From Dendrolimus kikuchii (Eukaryota; Arthropoda; Insecta; Lepidoptera; Lasiocampidae): 64,000 nt of DNA. The notes beneath the pieces are model-generated. The model did no database searches. It saw only the letters and a program-made list of their open reading frames with translations, and was not told where the DNA came from. Location of the stretch: contig CM034408.1 in the NCBI GenBank assembly GCA_019925095.2, forward strand, positions 2,666,001 through 2,730,000, written 5' to 3'. A program made the position numbers and the translations under genes. Positions within the stretch are counted from its first letter, which is position 1. The number at the start of each line of letters is the position of its first letter. This document shows, one piece after another, positions 1 to 10,836 of the stretch.

Positions 1-81
1 ATATTAATTAATATCAACCAAACACACAATTTAACTAAAATTTTATCTTGTAAGGAAAAACAAGGTACTTGATATTAAATA

Positions 82-230
82 TAAAAGAAAGAAAGAAAGG
101 CTGTATTTGCAGAAACAGCGACGTAATTACATTCCTTATACATTTTTATACACAGAGAATTGTTGTTTTGAGAATTTGTACGCCGCATTTTCAGCAAACA
201 AGGTTTGCACTCAGCATGTTGCTGAAATTG
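82..230 (-). mobile_element. LINE-H 3' end, truncated
   Basis: This is the reverse complement of the tail also seen at 35385-35635 and 60225-60400. It shares the segment running from TGCTGAGTGCAAACCTTG through GCGGCGTACAAATTCTCAAAA to a (CTTT)n tail. The (GAAA)n run at 85-100 marks the 3' end, so the element reads leftward. The 5' part of the hairpin present in the other two copies is missing. No coding sequence remains. The family is not identified beyond a non-LTR retrotransposon tail. Confidence 0.65.
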
Positions 231-397
231 TACTATTTTTTAAGCAAATAAATGAATAAATAAATTGTATTGAGTACTACTAGAATAATATGTGGTGAGG
301 AATATGGGTGCTGTGGTTGGTCGAAAAATATGTTTTAAATAATAACATTTCTTAGTTGGCTTAGTCCTCAATCCGATTTCCCCTGCTAAAAAATAGG

Positions 398-692
398 GTA
401 ATGAATGGCTAGCGCTCGCGTCTCAAACTCAAAGGGCGTGGGTTCGATCCTGGCCGGAACGCATGCACCACTTAGTCAGTTTTCTGATCTAATGTGCATA
501 TTGTTACAATTACCACGTGCTAACACCGGTGAAGGAAACCATCGTGATGCAACCTGCACATCGAGATAACCGCTGTGTCAAACCTGCCAAGCCGCCTTGG
601 ACAAGTGTGGCTGTACTGTCCGTTTCCCCTATAATGGGAGGCCCGAGCCCAGCAGTAGGATATTTATGGGCTGCTATTATTATTTATTTATT
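398..692 (+). mobile_element. tRNA-headed SINE (SINE-1)
   Basis: The head resembles a tRNA gene: an A-box-like segment around 406-418 and a good B box, GGTTCGATCC, at 441-450. The body has no cloverleaf, and a long tRNA-unrelated body follows, ending in a TTATTATTTATT-rich tail. A second, better-preserved copy lies at 36603-36870 and shares the body words CAATTACCACGTGCTAACA and CAAACCTGCCAAGCCGCC. RNA polymerase III promoter boxes plus a shared body make this a SINE and not a tRNA gene. Confidence 0.75.
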
Positions 693-696
693 TAAT

Positions 697-2402
697 TTGT
701 TTGGGAAACATACAATAATGAATATTCATAAATATAAAACACAAAATGAATACATATATAAATCAAGTATCCACTAAAAAATAATTAATGTAATAAAAAT
801 AAAAAATTGGCTCAGATAGTTAATTACAAAAAAATATAAATAAATATACAATTGTACGAAAATTACATAAATAAATAATTATAATAAAATTTCGTAAAAC
901 TACAGAAGAATAAACTTTAGCGCCGCCTAGTGACGTAAGAATTAATAGTTGAAGCTACATTTGTTATTTCTAGGATTTTTAATGCTATAATGCATAAAAA
1001 TGGCGTCTTCAACCTATTGTCTAATATAACTGTTCTGTGTGCTGTGTGCGTGCAGTGGTTCTGAGTGCGTCAAAACTGTATCCAACACCCACAATTCCGT
1101 AAATGGGTGTGGTGGGCATGTGGTGTAATTGGACAACGCTTTTGGAGACGTTTTTACGCGGTAAAGCGAAGTCAGTAAGGCATGTCTGCACGGAATATTG
1201 GCAGTTTAATAAACTTGTAATGTTACGTAATAACATATTATACACTAGAATGTTCGCTACTTTGTCTGCATGTATCTTTCTTGTTGAATGAATTTGATAC
1301 AAATGTTACATTCCGCTTCTTTTCTAATCCTTAAAACGACGAATAATGCGTTGCCCATACTAATTTTTAATCAGCTATTTCTGTCTCTTCGAAATTAGTT
1401 TTAGAGACAAAAGGTATATAGCTCTTATCCTATATATCGTTCACCAAGATACAACCTATCTCCTTGCCAAATTTCATTCAGATTTTTTCAGCCGTTTAGT
1501 AGTGAAAAGGTAAAAAATAGAATTAATATTGCCAAAATGTATAATAGCGTTAGTATTTAAACTTTGTAAGTTCACAATGTAAAAGTAAACTTCTATACCT
1601 TAACGTAAGACTATTTCCATATCTAAACATTTACTCACATTCTGAGTAACTTGAAGCTATGTGGTGAATACGAATTTATTTCTAAATTACATTCATCTGT
1701 TAATAGCATTATTATTTCATTTATGGTCCCACGAGTCAGAATCACATAATTCCATCTTGATATACTGTTTTTATTAAGATTTATGTAACAGTGTAGCCAG
1801 CTGACACCAGCCATGATTAATTAAATTCGAACCATAAATGAAAATGAGTCAACATACTGTAAGCATATTAACTGTAACAAAGGGGGAACCTTTGGGCTCC
1901 GAAAATAGTGTATGGAGAAGCGGGGGCAGGGAAGGAGCGTCGCATGCGCACCTCAGTTGTATTCGAGTCGTGTAAGAAGTACATACGTTGCACACATTGA
2001 CTGCGCAAAGTCGGAAATCGTATGGAATACTAACGTAGTATTTCATAATGAAATTAAGGAAATAGATTGCGAAACTTAACTAATTGAAATTATGTAATCG
2101 ACGAACTTCGTTCCCAGCGAAATGTTTGGTAGATGAGGCTCTTATTTTTAAATCTAACGTTAAAAACGAATGAGCTTTGAATTAAATTGTGTTGTAGTTC
2201 GTGGGAATGGTGTTGAAGTCATGATCTTGCGCAACTATACTAATAAACATTAGTATTACGGCAAGCTAAACAATGAACTAATGAAAGAAACTGAATTGTA
2301 TATCCAAGGTGCGAAAGTTTCACTGCGCAAACTGTGACGAGTTTTAATTCTTAGAAAAACAATCTGCATAGGAATTTAGAATTAGGGACTTATTGGATTC
2401 TT
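697..2402. other. AT-rich sequence, nothing recognised
   Basis: I see no domain, repeat shared with the rest of the window, or RNA gene here. Short open frames at 1021-1302 and 1849-2046 have no recognisable protein content. Confidence 0.5.
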
Positions 2403-2424
2403 GTCAGTAGTTAAGAGTGAAGTG

Positions 2425-2511
2425 ATGTTGTGTGGAACAAACGGAGCTGTTGCTGCGATGGACCGCGCGTACATGTCGCTACGCGCGCGCAAACCCACCA
2501 ACAACAAAACG
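2425..2511 (+). CDS. possible first coding exon (speculative)
   Basis: An ATG at 2425 opens 29 codons in a CpG-rich stretch in otherwise AT-rich sequence. They end in phase 0 at a possible splice donor, ACG|GTTTGT, at 2511/2512. An arthropod initiator-like TCAGT lies about 20 bases upstream (2404-2408). The peptide includes MDRAYMSLRARK; I do not recognise it. No downstream exon could be tied to it. It could equally be the first exon of a gene with a long intron, or chance. Confidence 0.25.
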
Positions 2512-2929
2512 GTTTGTATATTTCATTAAATTATTACCAAATCCAGGGCCGTCTTTACTCGCGTTCCCAAGAGGTGCGTTGCACCCGGGCGTAAGGACGT
2601 AGGAGGCGCAAGTCGATTATCTTCAATAATAAACATCGCCATGGGTTTTTTAAGGTCTGACTTCCCCACCACCCAATTTCACCCCACACGATTATGTATA
2701 GGTTTAAAAAAAAGTCAGCTCTCAATTAAATGTACTACATAATTGTCTAGCGACATATATAGACTAAAGGTTTTATTCATATTGAATTAGTTTGTAGGCT
2801 TCGTTAAGAACCTTAAAACAACCTTCAAACTTACTATAAGTCAATATAAATAAGACCGTAAATGTTTCAGTCAAATTTAATGCTTATAAACCCAATTGTT
2901 GCGGAGAAAAATGTATGAGATTGATGAGA

Positions 2930-3000
2930 CAGACTGACGGGCGGACATGGTGAACATACAAGGGTTCCATTTTTGCCAAAATACCTAGAAAACCTTAAAA
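2930..3000. repeat. degenerate GGTTCC...TTTTTGCCAAAAT repeat
   Basis: The phrase TTTTTGCCAAAATACCTAG recurs in variant form at 19965, 28845 and 32085, usually near a CTACGGAA. This looks like an old dispersed repeat end. No boundaries can be set. Confidence 0.35.
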
Positions 3001-3049
3001 TGAAACAAAGATGAAATGCTATTTTTATTATTGGTAAGAGAGGTGCAAG

Positions 3050-3522
3050 CTAATTTTTGCACCCAGCAGCAAATCTGTCGGATTAGGCCTTTCGCTCCCG
3101 GCTGTGGTTTGGGCCATGGTCGAGAGCACCTCCGGAAGGAACACCGTCGCCTCCTTCCGTGAAACCGTTATGTCGGCGAAGGAGGCGGTGGAACGGGGGA
3201 CGGCGCGACACACGGCTGAAGGTGATGTTTCTTAAGGAACCGCCCGCACCCAGTTCACTGAGAGGGAAACGCGCAGATGTTATCTCGTGTAATTGGGGCG
3301 TACTATTTATCTCCGGCCCAAGGAAAGCCCGTCTACAAATAAGGGTAGGCCTACGCCAGCGAGGGTCGCGGCTTCGGCACTGCCTCTGACATCTGGTGAG
3401 ATGGAGAACACAGAAGTGTTTTAGTGGGTGTTTTGGCAACTAGCCGATGACCCCATACCATCCCACAGTTATCTCCCGACAGTGGGATGTCTCCAAACGG
3501 ATTTTACCTCTATAAAAAAAGC
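3050..3522 (+). mobile_element. GC-rich LINE C-terminus and 3' UTR (degenerate)
   Basis: The segment is markedly GC-rich compared with its flanks and ends in an A-run (TATAAAAAAAGC, about 3511-3522). One frame near 3115-3235 reads VASFRETVMSAKEAVERGT and then stops. This resembles the Lys/Glu/Arg-rich C-terminus of R1- or Jockey-group retrotransposon proteins, an assignment made from memory. A hairpin CATCCCAC...GTGGGATG occurs at 3460-3490. The overlapping open frames here are shadows. Confidence 0.45.
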
Positions 3523-3539
3523 AGGAAATCGCTACTTAC

Positions 3540-4170
3540 AAGCGAATTATTTAATGATGAATTTGCACTTCGTTTTGTTATCGAATAAAGCTTTCTTTAC
3601 ATAAATATCATCCGAAGATAAATACAGTTGAATATTGTCTACATTCGGTGTATTTACTTTGTATTTATCAGTGTTTTGATTCTTAAGATCATGTATTACT
3701 TTCGATTTAAAGCGGTTATGCAAAAGGTTTGTGATCTTTTCAGTCACGTCACTTACTTTATGTAAATGACCGTTATCTGACAATGTAAGGGTTAAACCTG
3801 AGGCAGGTCTAAAAGGTACGACCTTGGCCTGATAACAATCAAGTACGTACTGTAACTAATTACGATGTAAACTCTATATAACGACACTGAAGGGACTGTG
3901 CCTTTATGGCGTTATAGAGAGAGACGTCTGTTATTTTTATCTGAAGTCTTGCTGCACCAGTAATTTTATTATATTTTTTCACTTATTTTATTCATATCTT
4001 ACGATATTGAGCCATCTTGGTGATAAAGGAAGTACTTAGAAATTTCGCTATTTCGGATTTTTTTTGCTAATTTTGGCAACTTAAAAGGTGCTTTTTATTA
4101 CTTAATTGTTGTCTTTATTGAGAATGGGTGTAATGTTATATAGAGTGTATCATTGTATGGAAGACAAGCT
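3540..4170. other. no feature recognised
   Basis: AT-rich sequence. The 78-codon minus-strand open frame at 3547-3783 has no recognisable motif, and I do not call it a gene. Confidence 0.4.
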
Positions 4171-4465
4171 TTTTTTTTTTTTGGCCAGGAGATATCCGTT
4201 TGAGGACTAAGCCGCGACAGGCACAGAAGCCTGAGGGGATGTTCGCGACCCGTGTGAGTGTGGGATTCGCCAGATCGGGGGTAGCACTAGCGTGCCCGGT
4301 CAGAACCGGTGCCACGCTATTGCCACTCCCCAGTTAGGGATACCCACTAAAACTCCTGGGTGTTCCGTCCTGCGCCTTATGCCAGGGCTACGTGAATGCG
4401 GGATTCCCAACTTCGCGTGCCCTGGCAAGCGTGGGCCCCCCTCACTGAGCCTCATAATAGGGACG
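4171..4465 (-). mobile_element. GC-rich retroposon 3' end
   Basis: A T-run at 4171-4182 is followed by GC-rich sequence to about 4465. On the minus strand this reads as a GC-rich 3' UTR ending in CCTGGCC plus poly(A), the layout of a 5'-truncated LINE. Overlapping frames on both strands (4292-4531 and 4300-4527) reflect base composition only. The family is not identified. Confidence 0.5.
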
Positions 4466-4810
4466 CGACATATTGTTCTATACGTACAATTGCTTATACA
4501 AATAGCATCCATTTTGAAGGCACACACATAAACATATATCTATCTCGTTCTTACTCAGCACTGTAACTCGCAGGAAAACAATATAACAGTATTTCAGTGC
4601 GTACATAAAGTGGAACATGAATATACGTAAATACCTAATGAGGCCGAAAATCCGCCATGTTTAGTGCACCAAATGTCATTATCAGTCAGTGCACCCGGTA
4701 CTTGTCTTGTCAAAAAGTCGTGGTATAAATCAAAATAACTAATTATCTTTCAATATTTTGCTTGTGATTTAAAATAATTGAAGCCAAATATAAATAATTA
4801 CGTCGCAGAT

Positions 4811-6023
4811 ATGTCCGTGTGCAGTGTAATAGGGTGCGGCATAAGAAAAACACCAAATCAGTCATCTTTAACCATACACAGGTACGCTGTAAATAACATT
4901 AAAAATATTGCTTATTGTTAATGTTTCCGGGAAAATAAAGGAAGATTTTCATTATAATTAGCAAGGTTCTTATGTGCAGTTATAGGTCATGAATGGATTT
5001 AACTTATTTAACTATATTTTTACGCTTAAATAATGTTAATTTATTAGCTGGGGTTGTACATTATTTATCGACTTTGATATCGATATAATATGATTGCTTA
5101 TATAAAATTTCTTATTTTATCATGCTACCCCGCTTAAAACATACAAAAATAATAATTAAAACATATTTTATAGGATCCCAAGAAATGAGCGTATAAAGAA
5201 AAAGTGGCTGGAAGCCATTGGAATGGAAAATATAAAGCCAAATGCAAAATATATTTATATTTGCTCGCTACATTTTGATGATAAATGTTTCAACAAAACT
5301 CTGGATGTGACTCGACTACGAGATGATGCCGTGCCCTTCAAATTTGTAAGAGTAAGTTAATACTGTATATACTTTTATAGTTAGTATTGATATACTTTTT
5401 TTTAATTATATACATATTTTAATACATACATATTATTTTATAACAAAACGTGCTATAAAAGGATCAAAATTAATATACAAGTTTTGTATGGTGGGACGAT
5501 GATCAGCAGGATAGTCGTTGGACTGTCGGCTTATTATATCATTCCTGCTCCGTCTTCGCAGTCGAAGGCCTAAATATGTCTTCTCGTGCCTCTCACCCTC
5601 ATGGAGACTGCTCGTATAATTGAAATTTGTACTTTCACTTTTAGCCTTTGATATACTTGTTGCTGCTACCTTATTACTGACATGCTAGTTACTAGTTGTA
5701 GTCTATGTCATTCTCATTCTATATAACTATTTTAGAAAAACTTATGGGTTTTGTGGCTGTGATTCCATCCAAGAAATGTATTTGCCCAATTTGAATGATA
5801 ATGTCATAATTTAAGCAAATTTTATGAAAAAAATACTGTGGACACAATTATTCTAAACTAATATTTCAATATTTTGCAGCGACATGCCAGCCAACATAAA
5901 ACTGGCATATTAAAAGAAAACCAGTTGGAAACAATTCCTGTTTTGGCCGGTCCTGACACCTCTACCTTGGTATTAGCTGCACATTTAAGGACTCTGCTGT
6001 TCTTTAGCTTCAAGAGATGTTAG
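4811..6023 (+). CDS. THAP domain zinc-finger protein, three exons
   Basis: Proposed coding exons are 4811-4881, 5174-5351 and 5880-6023, giving 130 residues. Splice sites are CAG|GTACGC, TTTATAG|GATCCC, AGA|GTAAGT and TTTTGCAG|CGACAT. The phases agree (71 + 178 + 144 nt = 131 codons including the stop). Residues 1-83 form a THAP domain, a zinc-binding C2CH fold that binds DNA. Cys4 and Cys9 (CSVIGC) pair with Cys54 and His57 (CSLHF), and Pro26, Trp35, Phe58 and an AVPF box ending near residue 81 sit at the spacing typical of the family. Exon 3 adds 47 residues with no clear domain. An alternative donor at 5344/5345 would shift the frame and stop soon after the junction. The protein lacks a transposase domain, so it is either a small cellular THAP protein or a remnant of a larger THAP or P-element-derived gene. 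A likely transcription start lies upstream but cannot be fixed. Confidence is high for the domain and moderate for the exact 3' exon. Confidence 0.82.
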
Positions 6024-6169
6024 ATTTTGTATATACAGACTCTTTATAGTGAAGCTATTGAACCTACTTAGATAAAAGTAATATGCTTTGACATCTTTAG
6101 AGGAATAAACCAAAACTGATGGTGTCACTTCTTTGAATTTTGTATTCCATGTAAAACATCTAAGGTACA

Positions 6170-6175
6170 AATAAA
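6170..6175 (+). promoter_or_regulatory. poly(A) signal of the THAP gene
   Basis: A canonical AATAAA lies 147 bases after the proposed THAP stop codon and is followed by AT-rich sequence. It supports exon 3 as the terminal exon. Confidence 0.55.
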
Positions 6176-6452
6176 ACTCATATTATAAACTTATGCCTTT
6201 ATTAGTTTTACTTTAATAAAAACTATTGTAAATTCGTTAAATTTTTAATAATTAAGTGATTTTAGAGCGGAAGTCATAAGGAATGACGTTTGTAATTAAA
6301 TAAATGTTCTGTAGGTGTTTTGTTTTTTTTTTATCACGCGGCCCTTAATAAGTTTAAAATTTGAATCACTCTCACTTATGGTGCAGCGCACCTATCTTGA
6401 GGTGCGTTGCGGTAATGTGTTACGGACTTTAGAGACAGCAACACAATTAAAA

Positions 6453-6508
6453 TAGATTGTAATAGAGAGGTAAGTAGTTTAGACTACTTACCTCTCTATT
6501 ACAATCTA
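6453..6508. repeat. perfect 26-bp palindrome with 4-nt loop
   Basis: Arms 6453-6478 and 6483-6508 are exact reverse complements (core AGAGAGGTAAGTAGT) around the loop TTAG. Only six bases separate it from the next hairpin. Confidence 0.9.
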
Positions 6509-6514
6509 ATTAAT

Positions 6515-6590
6515 CTGTTTTGGATATCAAAATAACAGTACGTGTTTTTCATAGGAAAAACACGTACTCTTATTTTGATATCCAAAACAG
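6515..6590. repeat. 36-bp inverted repeat, one mismatch, 4-nt loop
   Basis: Arms 6515-6550 and 6555-6590 pair with a single mismatch (CAG against CTC) around the loop ATAG. The arms begin with CTGTTTTGGATATCAAAATA. An expressed RNA would form an almost perfect 36-bp stem. Confidence 0.9.
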
Positions 6591-6598
6591 CATAGCTA

Positions 6599-6712
6599 GC
6601 TAGCATGCTAACGTTTTATCGCCGACATAAAGCTTCCATCCCTTTCCGGCATATACGCAAGTGCGAGCGAGACGGCAACATACGAAACGACGATAAAATT
6701 TAGCATGCTAGA
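6599..6712. repeat. TIR-like element with CTAGCATGCTAA ends
   Basis: CTAGCATGCTAACGTTTTATCG at the left is matched, imperfectly, by the reverse complement CTAGCATGCTAAATTTTATCG at the right (about 6688-6712). The GC-rich centre includes GTGCGAGCGAGACGGC. It could be a very small MITE or a palindromic regulatory segment. No target duplication is clear. Confidence 0.5.
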
Positions 6713-8694
6713 GATGGGCAGATGGCACTGTACTACGCCATATGTTTATGTTTTGTGGTCACTGTGTTGTCAAACGACAACTTTATCAAATCAGTGTAGC
6801 AACTTTTAAAAATCGTCATATCGTTTACTTGATAAATTTGAAACACGAACTTGTCTTAGATTTCACACATCTAAATCAAAGTATCTTTGCACATAACAAT
6901 ATACTTACTTCCTATTAAAGTATAAATTCTACAAATAATTAATACTCAATAATATTGAAAATAAAATGAGCCAAGGACGTTTATCGATAAAACCTAATAA
7001 CATTAAAATCTTCTGGGCAGCACTAAAACCGCCATGTTTAGTGGCCAGATGACGTCACAGTGGCACGCATTTTTTATTGACGTTTCATTTCCATAGGTTT
7101 CCTACAGTTCTTCTAATGGTATCTATCTAACAGTTTTTCCAGTTATCCTACTTTGCTTAGTTTATTATCACATCGACTTAATTATTGCTTATATTTTATA
7201 CTTCTACTAACTTTTTATGTTTTATATGTATGTAATGTAATAATTTGTATTATATAAAATATAAAAGTAGTAGTAAAATAATACACACACAGTCGTAATT
7301 AATTTATCATTTTACTGCTTGATGAGTTGACATCTTCAAACATCTGTTTAACCTAAAAACATGGTACCAAGATGTTAAATATAGGAACATAATGTTTCTT
7401 GCCTAGTTAACTCAGAAATCTTACATATACATACTGATTTTTTATTATTATTTCAAAATGAAATTGATATTCTATAGGATTCATTATTGTAATTCAATAT
7501 AGGTACAAAGCTTATATTATCTCTTTACTTAAAATTATAATTTTTGCTATCAGTTGTGTCTTGCCTTTTCTTTATAAATCTTTATCAATGACACAATTCA
7601 CATGACTCCTCTCTTGAACTGATTTTTTAAAATTATCTTGTATTCTGCTGCCACCATAGCTCACTGATAGATTCGATGTGATTTCATTGATTCAGTCATC
7701 AATTAAAAGTTGTAATTCATTCTTTTTCAATATTGTAAACATGAAGTTGAAAACGGGCTAATCAGGTCTTTCAGTTTATGACTAATTTAAGTTTTTTTTT
7801 TTATATGACGCCGATTGGACATTTTCTATAAAAACAAACGAACTGGTGGCGCCAACAGTAACTCCAGAACGTGTTACGAGTTAGGTTTATGATGGCGATT
7901 TTCATTACTTTTACTACTTTTCCATACGTCATTTACCATTCATATTATACATACGTCATTTGATCTGACAATTTAATGACAGACCTACACTTACTGTTTG
8001 TTATTGTTACGAATGTACTTGAATGACTACTTTTGAAAGAATGTGAGTAATATGCTTTGGTGTGACGCATGCTGTCCATAAACCTTTGAACCTTAATGTG
8101 TTGTCTGTACGTCATGGATCATCATACTTTTGCATTTCATCGTTAGGAAGTTCCGTAAAATATTTTACGAATTTGTGGAATGTAGATTTAAAATGCCGTT
8201 GCATTTATCGCAAAGTTTATTAGGAGCACATGTAATTCACAGTTCTTATAAGTACAAACAAATACAAGAAGTCAAAACCGTGGAGCAGAAAATTGTAATC
8301 ACATAAATCGCGCAGTCAGTCGTTATATAAGATACTCGCTCCGAAAATACATTGTTTAACGCCTCGATCGCATTTGAAACACAACTGACCCAGTCTGCGA
8401 CCGACCGACCTTATTTATATATTTGTAACTTAGCCCAAAAAATTGCCCACTGGTCCTTGGAATTATTATCTTGTCAGCCCAATGGCTTCTAAGAATTTGA
8501 AAGGAAAATGCAAACATTAGAAAAAAGGATTTATGATGTCTTACCGGGAGGCGTACAAAGGGATTAACGCGAACAATAGATAACTCAAATTCGAAGGGAT
8601 AGTAAAACACCTGCAAATGACCGGTTCGCAACAATAGTAAAGCTAGTTCTGTCATAAAGTACTTATAATAAGACAAAAGAAAGGAACATTAAGG
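6713..8694. other. no feature recognised
   Basis: AT-rich sequence. A 15-base word, CCGCCATGTTTAGTG, near 7030 also occurs at about 4652, just upstream of the THAP gene. The 106-codon minus frame at 8356-8676 has no motif I can name. Confidence 0.4.
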
Positions 8695-8822
8695 GCTTTT
8701 AGTGGCTATTCCCGACTCGGGTGGTAGCATTTCTTCAGAGGTGCTATTACCATCCCAACGTGGTGAATTATTGCGGTGTTAATTCCTCAATTTGATTTCC
8801 CAACACTCAATAAAAAAAAACC
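8695..8822 (+). mobile_element. retroposon 3' end with poly(A)
   Basis: The stretch ends CAACACTCAATAAAAAAAAACC, a poly(A) signal merged with an A-run. The preceding CCTCAATTTGATTTCCC resembles the sequence at 364-382. A 5'-truncated LINE tail is the simplest reading. Confidence 0.4.
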
Positions 8823-9300
8823 TATCATAAGGAGACCCAAAAATATTTATTGGTTACTAAATTTTAGTACAATCATTGGCAAGAAGATTAAATAATGATA
8901 TTAATAATGTACATTCACAAAATTCTAATATACATATCCAAGAATTGTAACTAAGAATAAAATATATTTTAAAATCAATAAAAGATTTTAATAATAATCA
9001 ACCTTTCCTTAAATTATCATATCAATATACATAAAATTTAAGTAATAACCTAAGCGTTTCTCAAAGTTAAACAATTTCAATATTAAACAGTTCAACTTAG
9101 ATTAGTTAAAATTATCACTTCTGTCGGGCGTCCCGAAACACACATATTTTTTTCAATATCTTGATTTGACGAAGATATTCGAACTACGATACCAAAATTT
9201 CGTATTCTACTAAATTCACAATATCTTCTCTATATCATCGTAGGAGAACAGCAGTAGGAAAAATTAGTATTATCATTAGCAGAAATGGCGTTAGACGAAA
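8823..9300. other. no feature recognised
   Basis: AT-rich, with no shared repeat or coding signal that I can see. Confidence 0.4.
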
Positions 9301-9304
9301 TTAT

Positions 9305-9440
9305 AAGCTAGGTTCCAGTTCTACCTTTAAGGCCAGCAGCACGTTGGTAGTACTTTTAATGTTGTAAACGTACATAAGTTCACATTCCATCAGGAAGGCT
9401 ATTAGCCTGTCTGCTGCACCTACTCCAGCTATAAAAAATC
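9305..9440 (+). mobile_element. ancient SINE-A copy, 5' truncated
   Basis: Degenerate but collinear with the SINE-A 3' half: GGTTCCAGTT, GCAGCACGTTGGTAG, CCATCAGGAAGG and CCTGTCTGCTG follow in order, ending in CTATAAAAAATC. Divergence is far greater than in the other copies, so this is an old insertion. Confidence 0.6.
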
Positions 9441-10147
9441 ACAGCGTATTGTTGACGTTCCATCCGTCGATTTGTGCAGACCCTAAGAATAACCAATGCT
9501 CGATATAAGTTACGCATTTGCGCCTAATTTGAAAGTCACGATTAACCACGTCATCACCCTGGTCACACTGGTATGATCTGGCGCAATTAGAGTGTACATA
9601 TTTAAACACGCATCATTTATATCCTGTTTGGTGTCTTGTTGGTCTTGGTAGCGCTTTTTAGTACAAATAAGCTTTCATATTTAACACGCAGTTCGGTAAA
9701 TATCAGACGTATTTTTAATTGAATGGATACAGATTATGCAGGTATATGTAGATTTAGAAGGTGTGACAGGTGTTGCCAACGGTAAAATTAATGGTCTTTA
9801 TCGGAATAAACAAGGTGTAGAACGCTGAACGAACGAACGAATCTATTTCTTTAAGCAATGAACACCTCTCGGTTGATATTAATAATTATGTACCTAGTAG
9901 TGGGAATAAATAGAGATTTAAAAAGCTTCACTCATAGAAACCGAAGGTGGAATAAAAAATTACAATTTGGATACCAGAAATTGACACCTAAAGAACTTTT
10001 TATCCACAGAGTGACAGTTTTAATGGCCTATGGCTCTGAATATTTCGCTAGAAAAACCACGTGAAAGTGCTTAGCATTTCTGCAAGATATATTACCGTTT
10101 TTCCGATTAGAATAGATAAAAACTTCTCTCTTTTCTTTCACCATATC
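9441..10147. other. no feature recognised
   Basis: No repeat or coding signal stands out. The 68-codon frame at 9858-10064 is unremarkable. Confidence 0.4.
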
Positions 10148-10387
10148 TCAATTTTTTTTTATTGCAGAAGTCCAGCAGACAGGCAGACGGCCCACTTGAT
10201 GGAAAGCGGTTACCATCGCCTATGGACATTTGTAACATCAAAGGTGCTACAAATGCGCTGCTGCTCTCTTAAGGGAGACTGGAACCTGATCACTAATGCC
10301 GGAACACAACACAAGGTTGTTATGGCGGCATACTTTAGACCAGGGGTGGTAGCCATCCAGTCGAGCAAATACCCTACCACCTGGCAG
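10148..10387 (-). mobile_element. SINE-A, 5' truncated
   Basis: The poly(T) at 10150-10160 is the 3' tail, and the element stops at CTACCACCTGGC, so the CCGTGCAGGAACGG head is missing. It abuts an RTE-B tail. ATCTCAATT at the left and ATCCCAATT at the right may be an imperfect target duplication. Confidence 0.85.
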
Positions 10388-10640
10388 ATCCCAATTAATT
10401 GGGGTCGGGCCAATATGTCTTTTCCCTCCACATATCATCATATCATCCTTCACACAATCCTTTTTGTCACGTGACTTTCGTCCCTCCTCATTATATGCCC
10501 ATACCAACTTAATCTTCTTCCTCTCAATTCTTCAGTCACGGGTGCAACTTTCAAAGATCCCCTTATGTACTCATTTCTCACCTTATCCATTCTTGTAACA
10601 CCACACATCCATCTCAACATTCTTATCTCAGCTGAAATGA
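10388..10640 (-). mobile_element. RTE-B LINE C-terminal remnant
   Basis: On the minus strand, fragments of the C-terminus of an RTE/BovB-type protein appear in order but out of frame: EMxVEM, then ESCTRD, then KSRDKK and DCVKDDM. The last motif also occurs at 40840-41215. Several frame breaks show it is dead. SINE-A abuts its 3' end. Confidence 0.6.
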
Positions 10641-10836
10641 ATACGAGTAGATAGATAGATAGAAACTTAATAACATATAATCAAAGTGTTGACTTCACAA
10701 AAAGCTTTGAACCTGACTAATATTAAAATATAGTTTTAAAATTCTTTTAGGCTAAAAACATTTTTTCTTCTTTTAAAACCGAATTCGAAATTTCGAAATA
10801 GTATATTTTAATATTTTCTTTAGTTTTCGCGACTTG

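Noticed and set aside
398..460. tRNA gene
   Set aside because: The B box is good, but there is no closed acceptor stem, and a long SINE body shared with 36603-36870 follows.
4640..7035. CCGCCATGTTTAGTG occurring on both sides of the THAP gene as transposon ends
   Set aside because: It is a direct repeat of only 15 bases without inverted partners or target duplications; chance or a shared short motif is more likely.
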